From the NCBI GenBank assembly GCA_019914995.1, contig CM034128.1, forward strand, positions 2,916,501-2,980,500: DNA of 64,000 nt, read 5' to 3'. Made by a program: the position numbers and the translations under genes. Below, in pieces: positions 37,346 through 49,304 of this stretch. Each line of letters begins with the position of its first letter. Positions within the stretch are counted from its first letter, which is position 1. Below the pieces are notes generated by a model. It ran no database searches, was not told the DNA's origin, and was given only the letters and a program-made list of their open reading frames with translations. Origin of the DNA: Acanthochlamys bracteata. Lineage: Eukaryota > Streptophyta > Magnoliopsida > Pandanales > Velloziaceae.

Positions 37346-38417
37346 TGATATATAGGGGCCAGGGGGAAGGAAAGGCTGTATTTTGAAGTTTTTGACTAGA
37401 AAGGGACAGGATGAGATGGTTGGAAGTATTGGCAAGGGGAGAAGAACCTTAAAAAATATTAAACAAACAACTTGCTCTCATTATCTTTTTCATCAAGTGA
37501 AATCAAAGAAAACAAAAGAAAGACAAAGGAATTAGCAAGAGCACCTGCCCACTTGCTCCTTTGTTCCTTTTCTTTTCTTTTTTTTGCTTGCATGCATTCT
37601 TGTTGTGGGCACCAAACTTTCTTCTTCTTCTTAATAAAACAGAAGAGGCAAAGATGCATTGTATCCAACGCCCTCGATCGTCACTATCTCTTTCTTTCTT
37701 CATATAACAAAACACTTTTTCATCTCTGTTCTTTCTTCTAGCTTTCAATACCAATTCCGAACATTTAATTACAAGATAATCCTTTCACTATCACGTTTGA
37801 GGTTTCCCCCTTCTTCGTAACATCTTCAAAACCATTAACCATTATCCCTCTCCTCCTCTTCTTCTTCTTCTTCTTCTCTTCATGCCGCAGGCACTTTTAC
37901 TCTGAGAAGACAATCAGGATACTTAGTGTAGTTTTGCAAGCAAACAGAGGTAGTACTACTACTTGTGATCTTGCGAAGGGTTGTAGATGTGGAAGTTATA
38001 ATTTTAGATGCACCAATTTTTATCATGCTGTGATATGGTTTTGGCCAAGTTGGTGATTGCCAAATCATCTGCTACCAATAAAAACAAGATGCTTGGATTG
38101 TATTCTGTGCATATCAGAAAAGATTGGTAGATTCTCTTGCTCTTGTTGATTATTTATTGCTAACAGATCTCAAATATGTTTTTTTTTTTTTTTTTTTTCC
38201 ATTAGCTTCAGATCTATCTACTTCGAATATATATATTCTCGGTCCTACAACAAACATCTGAATCATTCATTAATTCATTCTTCAACTGCAGATAAGCATA
38301 GATTACAAATTCAATCGAGAATCAAGTTGGTGATCCACATTGTTCAAGAAACAAATCAAAACTGTACAAGAAAATTTGAAACCCGAAATCGATCGGTTTT
38401 TCTGTGTACCATTTTAG
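37346..38417 (+). promoter_or_regulatory. ARGOS-like promoter and long pyrimidine-rich leader
   Basis: A TATA-like gatatatagg lies near 37347. The following kilobase is rich in CT tracts (a ctt repeat at about 37858-37878) and ends with a 20-base T run at 38179-38198. It contains upstream ATGs, for example ATGCCGCAG at 37881 giving a seven-codon frame. If the transcript starts near the TATA box the leader is unusually long, or holds an intron; I cannot tell which. Confidence 0.35.
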
Positions 38418-38810
38418 ATGAATTTCTCAGTACTGGGTTCAGATACATTCATCCAACAAACTCTCTCTACTGAAGAACACAAGTCCAAAGCTAGCTCAAG
38501 GCGAGCAATGCACTACAATAACAAGAGAGTCTATGATACCCATAGAGCACAGCAGCATCAGCAACAACAACAACTGCAGCAACAAAACAACAATAGGAGG
38601 AGAGGTTTCTCGTCAAACTATTTCAACCTGCAATCAGTTCTAATACTAGTTTGTCTGACGGTATCATTACTTGTTCTTCCATTGATCTTGCCGCCGTTGC
38701 CTCCTCCGCCGTTGATGCTGCTGCTGCTTCCTATAGGGATCATGATTGTTCTTCTTATTCTAGGATTTATGCCCTCAGACGTAAAAGCAATTGCTTCATC
38801 TTATTTGTAG
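38418..38810 (+). CDS. ARGOS-like organ-size regulator (OSR family)
   Basis: A single-exon CDS of 130 residues. The C-terminal half is diagnostic of the OSR domain: YFNLQSVLILVCLTVSLLVL, then the proline hinge LPPLPPPP, then a second hydrophobic helix (LMLLLLPIGIMIVLLILGFM) and the end PSDVKAIASSYL. The two helices (about 76-91 and 99-116) and the Pro hinge anchor these proteins in the ER membrane. Family members (ARGOS, ARL, OSR1) increase cell number or cell size and dampen ethylene signalling. The N-terminal half is variable and hydrophilic, with a Gln/Asn-rich run (residues 50-66). Position between LEA_2 and SKIP35 suggests orthology to Arabidopsis ARL (At2g44080, from memory). Confidence 0.92.
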   Translation: MNFSVLGSDTFIQQTLSTEEHKSKASSRRAMHYNNKRVYDTHRAQQHQQQQQLQQQNNNRRRGFSSNYFNLQSVLILVCLTVSLLVLPLILPPLPPPPLMLLLLPIGIMIVLLILGFMPSDVKAIASSYL

Positions 38811-39064
38811 AGAAGTATCCATGGATTCATTAGTTCCTTTTTCTTGTTTATTACTGCTATTATCTCCGAAGAAGATGAGTGGCAGTTTTTTGGAGTAAGA
38901 TTTAATTTGTGGTTTGTTAAAAATATGAATTATTCATGAATACCACAATAACATAACATAGTTTTAACAAATCGTACCAATTAAAATAAAGTTTAACTTT
39001 TATTGTCATGAGTTATTTGTTTGAGAGTAATTCGAGAAAGGAAAGCATATCAATATCTTTCTTA

Positions 39065-39289
39065 AAGCGCGTTTGCGTTTTCAGAATTTAAAATTTTTTA
39101 TTTTACGTTTATTAATATATCTTTTATAAATATTTAAAAAAATTATTTAAAAATTTAAAAAATATAAAAAAATATATATATATTTTAATTAATTTTTTAG
39201 AAGTAAAAAGTAAAATTTATTTTTCAAAAATATAAAATAATTTTTATTTTAAAAAAATTCTATTTTATAAACAGTACGAAACGATCCCC
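39065..39289. repeat. Tourist-like MITE with TTA duplication
   Basis: A 225-bp AT-rich element flanked by TTA on both sides (39062-39064 and 39290-39292). The left end is AAGCGCGTTTGCG; the right end CGAAACGATCCCC is its imperfect inverse. The 3-bp T-W-A duplication and GNGTTTG-type ends are typical of PIF/Harbinger-derived MITEs. Confidence 0.55.
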
Positions 39290-39423
39290 TTAGTGGATTA
39301 TTGCAGGGAGATTCGGAAAATTAAGAGGAGATTTCCAAGTTCAGGAGATATTGTTTTTCGAAAGACGGTGGCTTTTTGGAATGTCAGCACATTCTAGTCA
39401 ACGGAGAGTAGCACTTTTTCTTT

Positions 39424-39690
39424 TTAAGAACAGGAGCTCTTGATCTTGATAGAGCCATCGAAACTATTGAAGGCACTTGAGAAAAGGGCAAACAACTCTT
39501 GTAGCATATCGATATCCTGAATTGTCACAACAAAATCTTGCCAGTGTTCCTCTAGTATAGTAACAGCACGTAAAGAGTCCGGAAAAGATTGCCGGTGTTC
39601 AAAAGATTTCACTGAAAACTGTATACAACGCGTAGCTACACGCACAGGACTAGTCTCAGAACAACCATACTCCAAATCATACGACCATGA
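39424..39690 (-). other. Unrecognised open frame, possible exon or relic
   Basis: The minus strand is open here and reads DLEYGCSETSPVRVATRCIQ, then KSFEHRQSFPDSLRAVTILE and EEHWQDFVVTIQDIDMLQEL before a stop at 39424. The amino-acid mix looks coding, with no ATG at the front, so it would be a terminal exon. It lies 127 bp or more downstream of the SKIP35 stop on the same strand. I cannot name a family. It may be a gene fragment. Confidence 0.3.
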
Positions 39691-39816
39691 TGATAAGCCT
39701 CATATAATTTAACTCTGTCAACATTGTTTTACAACCCCAAAATAGTAAAAGCAGCATAGGAGTGCGGAAAGGCAAAGCATATAACTAAAAAGCCTACCTC
39801 ACCGCCGATTACTTGA

Positions 39817-42800
39817 TTAGGAGGAGGATCGCAACAAAAAGGAAGGCAAGTGTTTCTCCAAAACTGCAAGGAGTTCTCTCCCCTGGCTTCCCTTGTCAAC
39901 CTGCCACCCGCCAACTCTACTTGCTGCTTCTATCAACTGCCCTCTTAATTTCTGAGGTAGAATTAGCCCACCTGTCTTTAAACAGTCCCTGTACAGTGGT
40001 AGGTAGGCGATGGCTGTCACTAAGGGGGGCGGTAACTCCCTGAGACAAATTGGCGATTCACCCCTCTTGAATATTTTGACGAGGTTCACATAATGGTCTT
40101 CACCAGATTTCAACCCCTTGGCAAAAGCATCCTCCGACCAGTGCTCTTTAAGAAAGGATTTTAGCTCTGGTGCCACGTTCTCGTCATCAGATGTTGCAAT
40201 GCTGTCTGCAACTGCATATGTGGCAGCTGCCTCCCCAAGAAAATTGGAGCTAAAGAGAAAGGCCACTCCCTCAAGGGATCCGCTGCTCCGCTCACCAGCA
40301 GCTTTAAGAATCTCGATGCTGAGAGCTGCAAGCACATGCTGAGGAACATGCGGAAGGAGATAGGATGCAATCCCAATTTGGCTGCTGGAGGTGGCAGCAG
40401 TTAGAGCAAGGCATAGCTCCATGTCGCGGCAGCCACGCTTGACAAACCACTCAACTACCTGCATGCAGCCCCTCTCAGCAGCTCGCATCAGGGGTCCCAG
40501 GAAGGCAACTGCATGGCCCTCTTCAACAAGGCACTCCATGGTTCCTAGCTTGCCATAGTGAGAGGCAAAACCAAGAGCGAGATCTACATCCACATCCAAG
40601 CTGTTCCTTTGAGCAATCTGCAAAAAATTGCATTACGAATGCATATTGTGACGGAGATGTTTGATATCAAGAAGCAAATATAAGCAGTATATTATCATAA
40701 AAACTTTAAATTAAAAACTCATGCTCACTTTTTCCTTTAAGTTCCCAAAAAGGAAAGATACAACAACAACTAAGCTTTATCTCACTGTCAGCTCCCAAAA
40801 CGGAAAGATAGTCAGGAAAAAATCTCATACTTCGATTTTCTAATAAAGCTTGATGAGTTAGTAAAACATCAATTTTAAGTCCAAGCAAAGATTGACCAAC
40901 CAAGAAGCTTTCAATAGACCAGTCTAAGCATAGATTTTGGAACTAAGTCCATAAAGAAATTATTCATCTACCCCAGCCAATCAGCTTGTGTCTCTAGAAT
41001 TATGATAAATGTTGCGAATATTCTCGATATGCAGTCCAAGAAAACTTAATAAACAGACTCCTGTCCGGGGGTCATTACATGGTGAGGCCTGAAAAACAAG
41101 ACTAATATCCTAATCCAGTTTCCTAAAAATATGTTCCCTAACATCAAAGTGCTCACCATAACTGCTGATACTCATACATTAAGGGTGACAAGCTTCACAT
41201 TGAAGTTAGAAAAGAATAAGATTAAATGATTGTATCTTGAAGCGCATCAAGACTCACCGACCACAGACATACGAGCATTTTTTAGCTCACTGGATGAAGT
41301 GAGAAAGGGATTATTTATAAACCAGTTAGAAGGTATAATATAATACTACTATAGCACTTACAAAGGAGCAGCGTACGAAAAGCCATAAGGTTGTGCTATA
41401 GACCAAGTGACATTATTTTTCTTCTTACAATAAGAAGGCTTCCATTAAAATTGGGTTTTAAATTTTATCACAGCAACTGCAGCATGCGCAGAGCACAAAC
41501 AGGAAAAACCAAATGCAAACCCTTTCTAACAGTGGATTATAAGACCTTACTATTCAATACGACCACGTAAAGGAATGTAAATAAGAATAGGTGCCTAGCG
41601 TAAATAGTCCTTAGATTGACACATATTGCTTAGAAGAAATGGATTGGTATACCTGAAGGCTAGTATTTGAGCATCTATAATATTCATCACATGCCATCAC
41701 AGGTTCCACAAAACCTAGTAAGATATTGACTCTTAAGGAGGCAACAATAATTACCACATGGAAAAAAATCTAGTATCTATAAGTAATAACTGAAACCTAA
41801 AAAGAGAATAGCACAAACATAAAAGTACACCAGTACGACACTACAATGCAGGGAAGAAAAGTAAAGTGGCAACTTTCAGTCACCTGCAGCAAAATGCGGA
41901 CAAGTTCAGTGCTCCCAAAACGTGATGCTTCAAGAAAGCATTGGTTTACATTGTCAGCGCCACCCTCTACCAACATTCCCAATAGCCCTTGAACTGCATT
42001 AGCAGATGTTCCTGATGCCCACTCAGGATCAAAGGAGCTAGAGAAGAGGGTAAGCGGGAAGCATGCTGCATCAAAAGCCTCGGTGAAATCCTTTCCTGTG
42101 AGATTATTGCCCGCAAGATCTAGAAAAGTCTTGAATGCTGATAGCTGAAGCTGGATATCGGACATTGTAAAATGAGCACCTTTCCCTCGACCACCCTGGC
42201 TTCGAGAATGTATACCAATACATTTCAGAGCCCATTCTGTGAACTTCTGGACTTTGGCACCCGCTTCTGCCTTCAAAATTTCATCTCCTTTGCATTCCCA
42301 GAGCCGCTCATGCAACCTGTTAAACTAGCTAATTTAGAACTTCCAATCCAAAACAATGACCCTGCACGTTCCTCGACAAAATTGCATGTATTCAACAAGA
42401 TTCATATTTCGAGAAAATGGCATAGAGCTCATCGTATCCACACATAGTTCATTTCACCAACAAAATATATTCTTTTCCACATAAAAATACACATAGCTCA
42501 TTTCACCAAAAAAATATATTCTTTCCTACAATAAAACTTCAAACATCGCATGCAGAGACAATAACTAAAATCAATCAATCAAACAAATACCTCTTGGCCA
42601 TGATATTGACGGTGTCCGCCAAGCTCATGGTCCTGTTCTGGCAAGCAGAGACGCAAGAAGAAAGGAACGAAGTCCTGAGGGCCGCCCTAGTGAAATCATT
42701 AGCGCCACTAGCGACAACCTTCTTTATGAGTCTAGTAATTCCATCAAGCTCGGCACGGGTGGAGAGAAACCAAATCGAGTCCAGGGATATGCAAAGCGCA

Positions 42801-43210
42801 TCGTTGAGTGCTGAAGCATCAGCGATCGAGATCAAGCTCTCTGCAAGTTCCCAATCATAAGAACTCACCGCTCTCTGAAACATCCGGCCAAGTTCCATTC
42901 TTTCATGCCTGCTAAGCTTCCGAACGGTCTCCCGATCCTTCTCGAACCACCGGTCATCGATCTCCGCTGCGTCTGGGAAAGAAGCCCTCGATCGAGATCT
43001 CCGACAAGCAGCACCAATACCGCCGCAATTCGATAGCTTGGAATCTTTGAGAGGAGATTCTCTAGCGAAGGTAACGGCAGCACTCGCTTCACCGTAGCTT
43101 CCGTTAATCTGGAATTCAGATTCTTGGTAACTCATTACTGATGAATTCGAATTAGCAACTACTTCTGTCTCACCAATCACCATAACCTTCAGATTCCCAA
43201 TGATCTCCAT
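39817..43210 (-). CDS. SKIP35: Ankyrin-repeat protein SKIP35
   Basis: Three exons on the minus strand, 43210-42591, 42316-41884 and 40617-39817, joined in phase to 617 residues. I start at the ATG at 43210 (MEIIGNLKVMVIGETEV) because the frame upstream has no earlier ATG. The first ~110 residues are variable and Ser/Arg-rich; from LSRHERMELGRMFQ onward the sequence follows plant SKIP35 closely, e.g. LNDALCISLDSIWFLSTRAE, CVSACQNRTMSLADTVNIMA, EAGAKVQKFTEWALKCIGIH, LLGMLVEGGADNVNQCFLEA, AAERGCMQVVEWFVKRGCRD and CLALTAATSSSQ. SKIP35 binds the SKP1-like ASK proteins and carries degenerate ankyrin repeats (about 330-450), so a role with SCF ubiquitin ligases is inferred. The Arabidopsis counterpart is At2g44090 from memory. 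The intron between exons 2 and 3 is 1.27 kb. Confidence 0.95.
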
Positions 43211-44245
43211 TAGAAATGGAAAAAAATCCAATAATCAAGTGCAGTAACTGGGATTCAAAGCCTCCATGTTGAAATCAATCGGTGAATTCGTCAGAACAAC
43301 GACCGACTAGAACAAATCAACCCTAAATAGTAGAAAGAAAGGGGGAAATCGCAAAAAGAGCGAATCAAAACGAAATCTTTAACAAGGAACTAGAAATTGG
43401 GGAGTAGAGAAGGATTGATCTCGACGGGAGAGTGAGCTTTGCGGAAAAATAATGACTGAAAAAGAGGGGAATAATTAAAAAAGAACAAAAAAAGAGCTAG
43501 AATCTTGGGAAAGGAAAGAAAGAGCGCATAGCTATAGCAGAAAATAACAGCATGGGAAAAGGGAGAGCAGTGGTGGGTGGGAATATATGGACAAGTAAAA
43601 AAAACTAAAAATAATAATAAATCAAACAATAAAGAAAAAACTTTATTTTTTTTATTTGTCTTAAAAAATTAAAACTTTTTAGAATATCAAATTTTTAAAT
43701 AAAGGATAAATTGTTGTGTGATTAATAAATAATAGTATGACAACACAAAACACATACAAAAACACCACAACAAGCCAAACACATGCATCTCTCCCTTACT
43801 TCCGTGGGACCCACTCTCGCCTCGCTCTCTTTCTTCACATGGGCCCACCTCAATGATTATTCTGCATTACCCCTCTTCTCTCTCTTTCCATATGAAAACT
43901 ATCAGCCCAGGAATTTCCTTTGCTAAATATTCTCTTTTTGGTTGATTCTATAAAGAATATATTTTCGCAAAAAAAGTCCAAGAATATTTAATCAAATGAT
44001 ACTTGCAAGTTCAGCACATCAAAATTCGGATTTTACAAATCAAGTATCCGATAAAGTTTTTTTTCATATTTTCTTGACTTCTCTGTAGTAACTAATTAAG
44101 AATTTTTTTCTGTTTTTCTTGTGAGAAAATATACAAGTATTCATTATACAAAAGAAGTATAGGTTGAAAATGTGCGTTGCTATTTTGTGTACGTAGAATA
44201 ACTTGTACACCACTGTAGCTGTTGCTACGAGAACAATTACGTTTG
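43211..44245. other. SKIP35 leader and promoter region
   Basis: The stretch upstream of SKIP35 (to about 43560) is purine-rich on the plus strand and pyrimidine-rich in gene orientation, as expected for a plant leader. Beyond it is AT-rich spacer. No other gene is supported. Confidence 0.4.
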
Positions 44246-44480
44246 ACAAGGCGTTTGAAAAAGCGTTTTCAAATGCTTTATTTTATTTTTTATTTTATAT
44301 ATTTTAATATATATATTTTATAAATATTTAAAAATTTAAATAAATATAAAAATTTACATAATAAAATTTTTTATTATATATTTTAATTTTTTAGACATAA
44401 AAAAATAAAATTCGTTTTAAAAAAACAAAAATATTTTTAATTTTAGAAAAATTTTATTTTATAAGTATTTTTAAATGTTT
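44246..44480. repeat. AT-rich Tourist-like MITE-type repeat
   Basis: The left end reads aaggcgtttgaaaaagcg and an AT-only interior of about 200 bp follows, ending attttattttataag. The right inverted end is eroded (aaatgtttct). Confidence 0.45.
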
Positions 44481-46047
44481 CTAAAAATGAAAAAAAAAGC
44501 TCTAACTTAAATTAATTTCCAAATCCCACTTCATTTTGTTAGACTTAAAAGTGTACATATTTCAAGTTTCAAAAAGGTAACTAGATTCTAAAAGAAAAAA
44601 AAAGAAATTGCCATTTACCTAAACAAGTGTCTCATATTTTTTTTCCTATTTTAATCTTTCAAATTTCTAGTATACAAGAGTGCCACCTAATTCTACAATC
44701 ACAAGACATAACGAAAGCAACCTTTTTCTTTATCCAATATATATATATATATATATAAATAATGTGAAATTTAGTGTTAGTTGTATTTGAAAAGAAGAAA
44801 GGTTTAGGTGTGAAATGTTTATGAATCAATTATTATGGCAACATGTTTGTTTCATGTTTACAGTAACACTCGATCCATTGGCATCACTCATTTCATATTA
44901 TATGGTCCACATAAAATATTGCTTTCAGAAGTGACCTCTTCGTTGCTCCCTCCTTTTTACGTTTTGGCACTCATTTCTATTTGCAACTTTTTTTTTTCTT
45001 TCTCAAGCATTGAGTACGCTTTTAATGAAGTGTCTCGAGTTATGCCATAACTCATTTGACAACAGTGACAATTTAAATTAATAAATTAATTTTAATTGAC
45101 TTATTTATAATTAAATTAAATTTATTAATTTATACTGGTTATAAATTTTAATTTTAATTCAAATTAAATTAGATTATATATTATCATTTATAATTTGATA
45201 CAATAAATTTATTTGGAAATATTTTTTGAACAAAAGTTTTTCTGAAATAAATAAATATTTTAAAATTTTTAAAATAAATTTTATTTTTTATTAAAAAATA
45301 ATTATAAAATTAAAATTAAAATTAAAAAAGGAGTGGATAATCAATGCCGGACATCAATCAAACGCTACCGTTTTATTGTTGTCTGAACTTTATGGCGGTT
45401 GTTTTATTTTTAAAAGATAACTAATGTTAACCGAGTTGGAGCGCTTAACGATTTTCTATACTTAACCATCATTATCAAAAACATTACTTAAAATATTTTT
45501 AAACTTGCTTCCGAGCTTCACATGCTTTCTTAATTTATATTTAATTAAATTTATATATTTCAGTTATTTTTCTGAACATAATTTTATTTATTTTAAACTT
45601 CACTTTATATTTTTTTATTAACATTTAATTTTATTAAAATTTCTTTTAATAATTTATTTTTATAAAATTCAATTTAATGAAACTAATTTTTTTTAAAAAC
45701 TTAATCAAAACCGCCTCTAATTATAAACCTTCGAAAGAAAGTAGAGGAAGAAGCAAAAACTAATTCGACTTCTTCTACTGATGCAAATTTATAAGCAAGC
45801 AAGTTAATAATGGAAAGAAATTTAATATGAAAATACTCGTCCGTGTTGCGTGGGTTGGGGGGGCTTAGCTGTTTTTTTTATAAATTAAAAAATATTTTCT
45901 TATTTTAAAAAATAAAATTATAAATAATAATAATATTTTATAATATAAAACTTTTTATATTTTTAAAATTTAAATAAATATATAAAATATAAATAGTAGT
46001 ATTTATTCCAATCGTGTGAGCCTATTTGTAAACGAGCGTCCGCTTAA
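44481..46047. other. Gene desert with AT-rich repeats
   Basis: Contains an (AT)n microsatellite at about 44737-44757 and AT-only blocks at about 45230-45345 and 45870-46010 that share the dispersed-family core. No supported coding frame or RNA gene. Confidence 0.45.
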
Positions 46048-46304
46048 GGAGACGTTTGATAGTATTTATAAAATAAAATTTTTTTAAAATAAAAAATATT
46101 TTTATTTTTTTAAAAAATAAGCTATATTTATTTTATTTTTAAAAAAATAATAAAAATATGTAATAAAAAAATCTTATTTTATAATATTTTTTTATATTTT
46201 CTAAATTTTAAATAATTTTTTATTTATTTATAAAATATATATTAAAAAATGTAAACTAAAAAATTGAAAAAAAGTGTACGAAAATAGCTGAACCAAATAC
46301 ACTC
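46048..46304. mobile_element. Tourist-like MITE with TAA duplication
   Basis: A 257-bp AT-rich element with TAA immediately outside both ends (46045-46047 and 46305-46307). The left end is GGAGACGTTTGATAG; the right end GAACCAAATACACTC is its imperfect inverse (GAGTGTATTTGGTTC). The G-rich GTTTGGT-type terminus and T-A-A target are hallmarks of PIF/Harbinger MITEs. It has no coding capacity. Confidence 0.65.
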
Positions 46305-46984
46305 TAAATAGTAATAGCATGAGCAAGCAATTAAGCCACTGTCCCCTACAGGCGTGGCCATAATAGAAGAACATAAATAGGAAAAACGAACGGAGTTGAT
46401 GTGGTTGTTAGTGATAAAAAGATCACAGAAATGCACCCCAATGGTATTATTAATTTGGATTGATATGAAATTTTATTTTCTAACTCATTTAAGTAAGCAG
46501 CTAAAGATATATTCTATTTTTTTAAATTTGAAGTTCAACTATTTTATATAATTTTATTCTCAATCGAACTCTATTTTAAAAAAAATTAATTCTAAACTTT
46601 ATTTTATATATTTTAATTATCATTTTAAATGCTACTTTTATAAAATTTTATTTTTTATAAAATTTATTCTTAGGACATTTATTTATATTTATGTGACTAA
46701 AATATACCGTTAGTACACAATTGTCTTTGAATAATAATTGAGGAGGTATTTATTCCAATCCGGTTTATTCTCCAAGCTTAAATTATTATTTAAAAAAATT
46801 GAAATCAGTTTTCGGAATAACCTCACTATATAAAGTACGATCATACAAAAGAGAAGAACAAAGTAATTGAGGATAAAAAATCCATAAACCATACCCTGCT
46901 AGATCATATTCTAACTTTTACATTTTTAAATAAACTTGTGCTAAAATAGATCAGATCATAATGACACTTTGCTTCTCGCATCTA
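46305..46984. other. Intergenic, no gene seen
   Basis: AT-rich spacer between two MITEs; no supported frame. Confidence 0.45.
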
Positions 46985-47245
46985 GGGCGTGTTTACCAAC
47001 ACTCCTAAACTCCACTTCCTTTAAATTCAAATTTCACATAAATACTTATAAAAATTAAAATAAATTTTTTTATCAATAAAATTTTTTTAAAAATTCAAAT
47101 TTAAAACTTACTAAAAATATATAATTAATATAAAATTTTATTTTTTATTAAATATTTTTTATTTTTTATTTTATTTTTTAAATTTATTTCCTAAAAACTC
47201 CACTTCCTCTAAAACTCTACTTCCACCCCCTAGGTAAACACGCCC
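46985..47245. mobile_element. MITE with perfect 13-bp terminal inverted repeats
   Basis: The left end GGGCGTGTTTACC (46985-46997) and right end GGTAAACACGCCC (47233-47245) are exact inverse copies, and CTA flanks both sides (46982-46984, 47246-47248). The 261-bp interior is AT-rich, and next to each end there is a second purine/pyrimidine stretch (actccacttcct on the left; cacttcctctaaaactc on the right). The terminus fits the Tourist consensus family; CTA is a variant of the usual T-W-A target. No ORF is present. It is the best preserved of the window's MITEs. Confidence 0.8.
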
Positions 47246-49304
47246 CTAGTTTCTCAAGGGTTCAAATTTATAGTGCTTCTAATTGTTAAAACGCTGCTAA
47301 GCATTAGATGTTGAAATTTCAAAAAAAAAACCCGATGTTCTAACTTCTCGTGTAGTTAGAGACGGTTCAGCTTCATAGAATTTATTTTTTTTTCTGACAG
47401 AATTAAATTAAAATTTATTTCATTTGTTTCAGTATACTTCAACACAAACAAAACTTATATGTCAGTTTCATGTTTAAAAAAAAAATTTATTTACTCCACC
47501 AAACCAACACTTGCACCACTTTATCCACGGGTGTTTAGGATTTAGAGTTCCCAGAATTAACTTGAGAGATAATTGCAAGCTTTTTTGAAAAATAATTTTC
47601 GAAATAAATGATTATTTAAAAAAATTAAAAATAAATTCTACTTTTTTTTTTATCTAAAATAATAATAAATTTAAAAACGTAAAATTGTTCAATTATAAAA
47701 AAAATTTGTAAAATCTTATAAAAAAATTTATCAAAAAATATAAAATAAAAAATAGTTAAAAATTAATTTCAAACACCACCACAGTCATTTCGTTCATATT
47801 GCTATCGAAATACATTTTTGCAATATTTAGTTTATTTTCAAAAGAATGAATGAACCAACAAAAATTCACTTGAATTATATTCAAATAATATCATTATTGC
47901 ATATGCACATTACATCCTAGTAGCAGCTTATACGATACACTAATAAGCAAATTGTTGCCAAACGAATTATGGCATCTAGTTGCAATCAATTGGTAGCATT
48001 CAAGTTAATACAGACATAATTTGTACTGTTTCGTAACAAAGACAAGGCAGGTAACATGTTCACCAAAATAAAGCTTCGTCAGATGACTTGTTCCATCAAG
48101 AAAACAAACCAATTAAATGGCATTAAAATCCTTTAATAACGACATTCAAACCCCACAAAAACGGTTAGGTTTTATATTTCTTTCAAGGTAACAAGAATTC
48201 CGAACCACCAATTTGGAGATTAAAATGTTTCATTAGCGTTACCTTCTTACTAGCTAACACTGAACTGAACTAATTAAATTAAATTGTTCATCTTTTCCAA
48301 ACATTTCGCTTCACACTTGACTCCATGTCTTCCAAACTGAGATCTATCATTCTCTTGACGAAAGGGAGTTAATCAAAGCACTGATTGGGCTAATCCAACA
48401 CTAATCTTAACTAAACTGCAAAAACACACAGAAAAATGAGTACTCTAGCACCTAAGTTCATTAAAACATATAAATTTCAATGTCCCTACAATGACAAGAG
48501 ACTATTTGATTGCGTAGGGTTGTTAAGGTTTAAAACTTGTCCTATCTTTAAGAAACAAAACACAAACAACAAAACGTATTTTATTCAGATAACTAAAGAA
48601 ACACTGTTAAGTCCACCCTCCAATCGATCACCTCTAAAGCTCTGAATCAGATAGAGACCAAAATGAGATCTGGTCAAGTCAGGTCAGTCTCAACCAAACT
48701 ATGTTGGCAACCTAGGCTTAATAAAACATAGACTTAGGAGTTGTTTGAAATTACATATTAAAAAGTGCTTTTTATAAAGGAAAAAAGAACTTTAGCTGAA
48801 ATTTTTAAAAACAAATTTAGTTTTTTAACTTTAGTAAACTGAAAAATACATGAATATTGTTATAATGTTGAATTCATCATTGTATTCTACATTTAAAAAA
48901 ATTCTAACATACTACACAAAATTTTTGAAGAATGAAAATCTAATAAAAGAAAATGAAATAAGTTGGCATACATACCAAGCATTTCTTTAATTCAAAGATC
49001 AAACATTATTTCATAATGAACCTATTGATAAAACTACATATATTTGACAGGATAGAAGCTAGTGGATCTGGGCATCATCCACAGTTTTACTGTTTTACTT
49101 CAACATCATTGCTCCAGAAAATGCAAATTTCAAGAACTTTGAAAAAAACAAGTGGTACAATCACAGCTGCATTTCAGTACAAGAAAATGCACCTGGAAAG
49201 AGTGCTGCTGATGGTGACAAGGTGCTATCAACTATAGCAGCATCGGTTGCAATACGCACTGCCCACAGAGTACGGCTTTCGGAAATCTTCGAATATGCAC
49301 TGGT
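47246..49304. other. Intergenic; AT-rich repeat and DEG14 3' flank
   Basis: An AT-only block at about 47580-47775 belongs to the dispersed family. The rest has no supported gene. The last few hundred bases before 49305 are probably the 3' UTR of the minus-strand protease gene. Confidence 0.45.

Noticed and set aside
37459..37754. Overlapping Lys- and Ser/Phe-rich frames on both strands upstream of the ARGOS-like gene
   Set aside because: They come from CT-rich leader sequence read in several frames; the plus one begins with TTG, not ATG.
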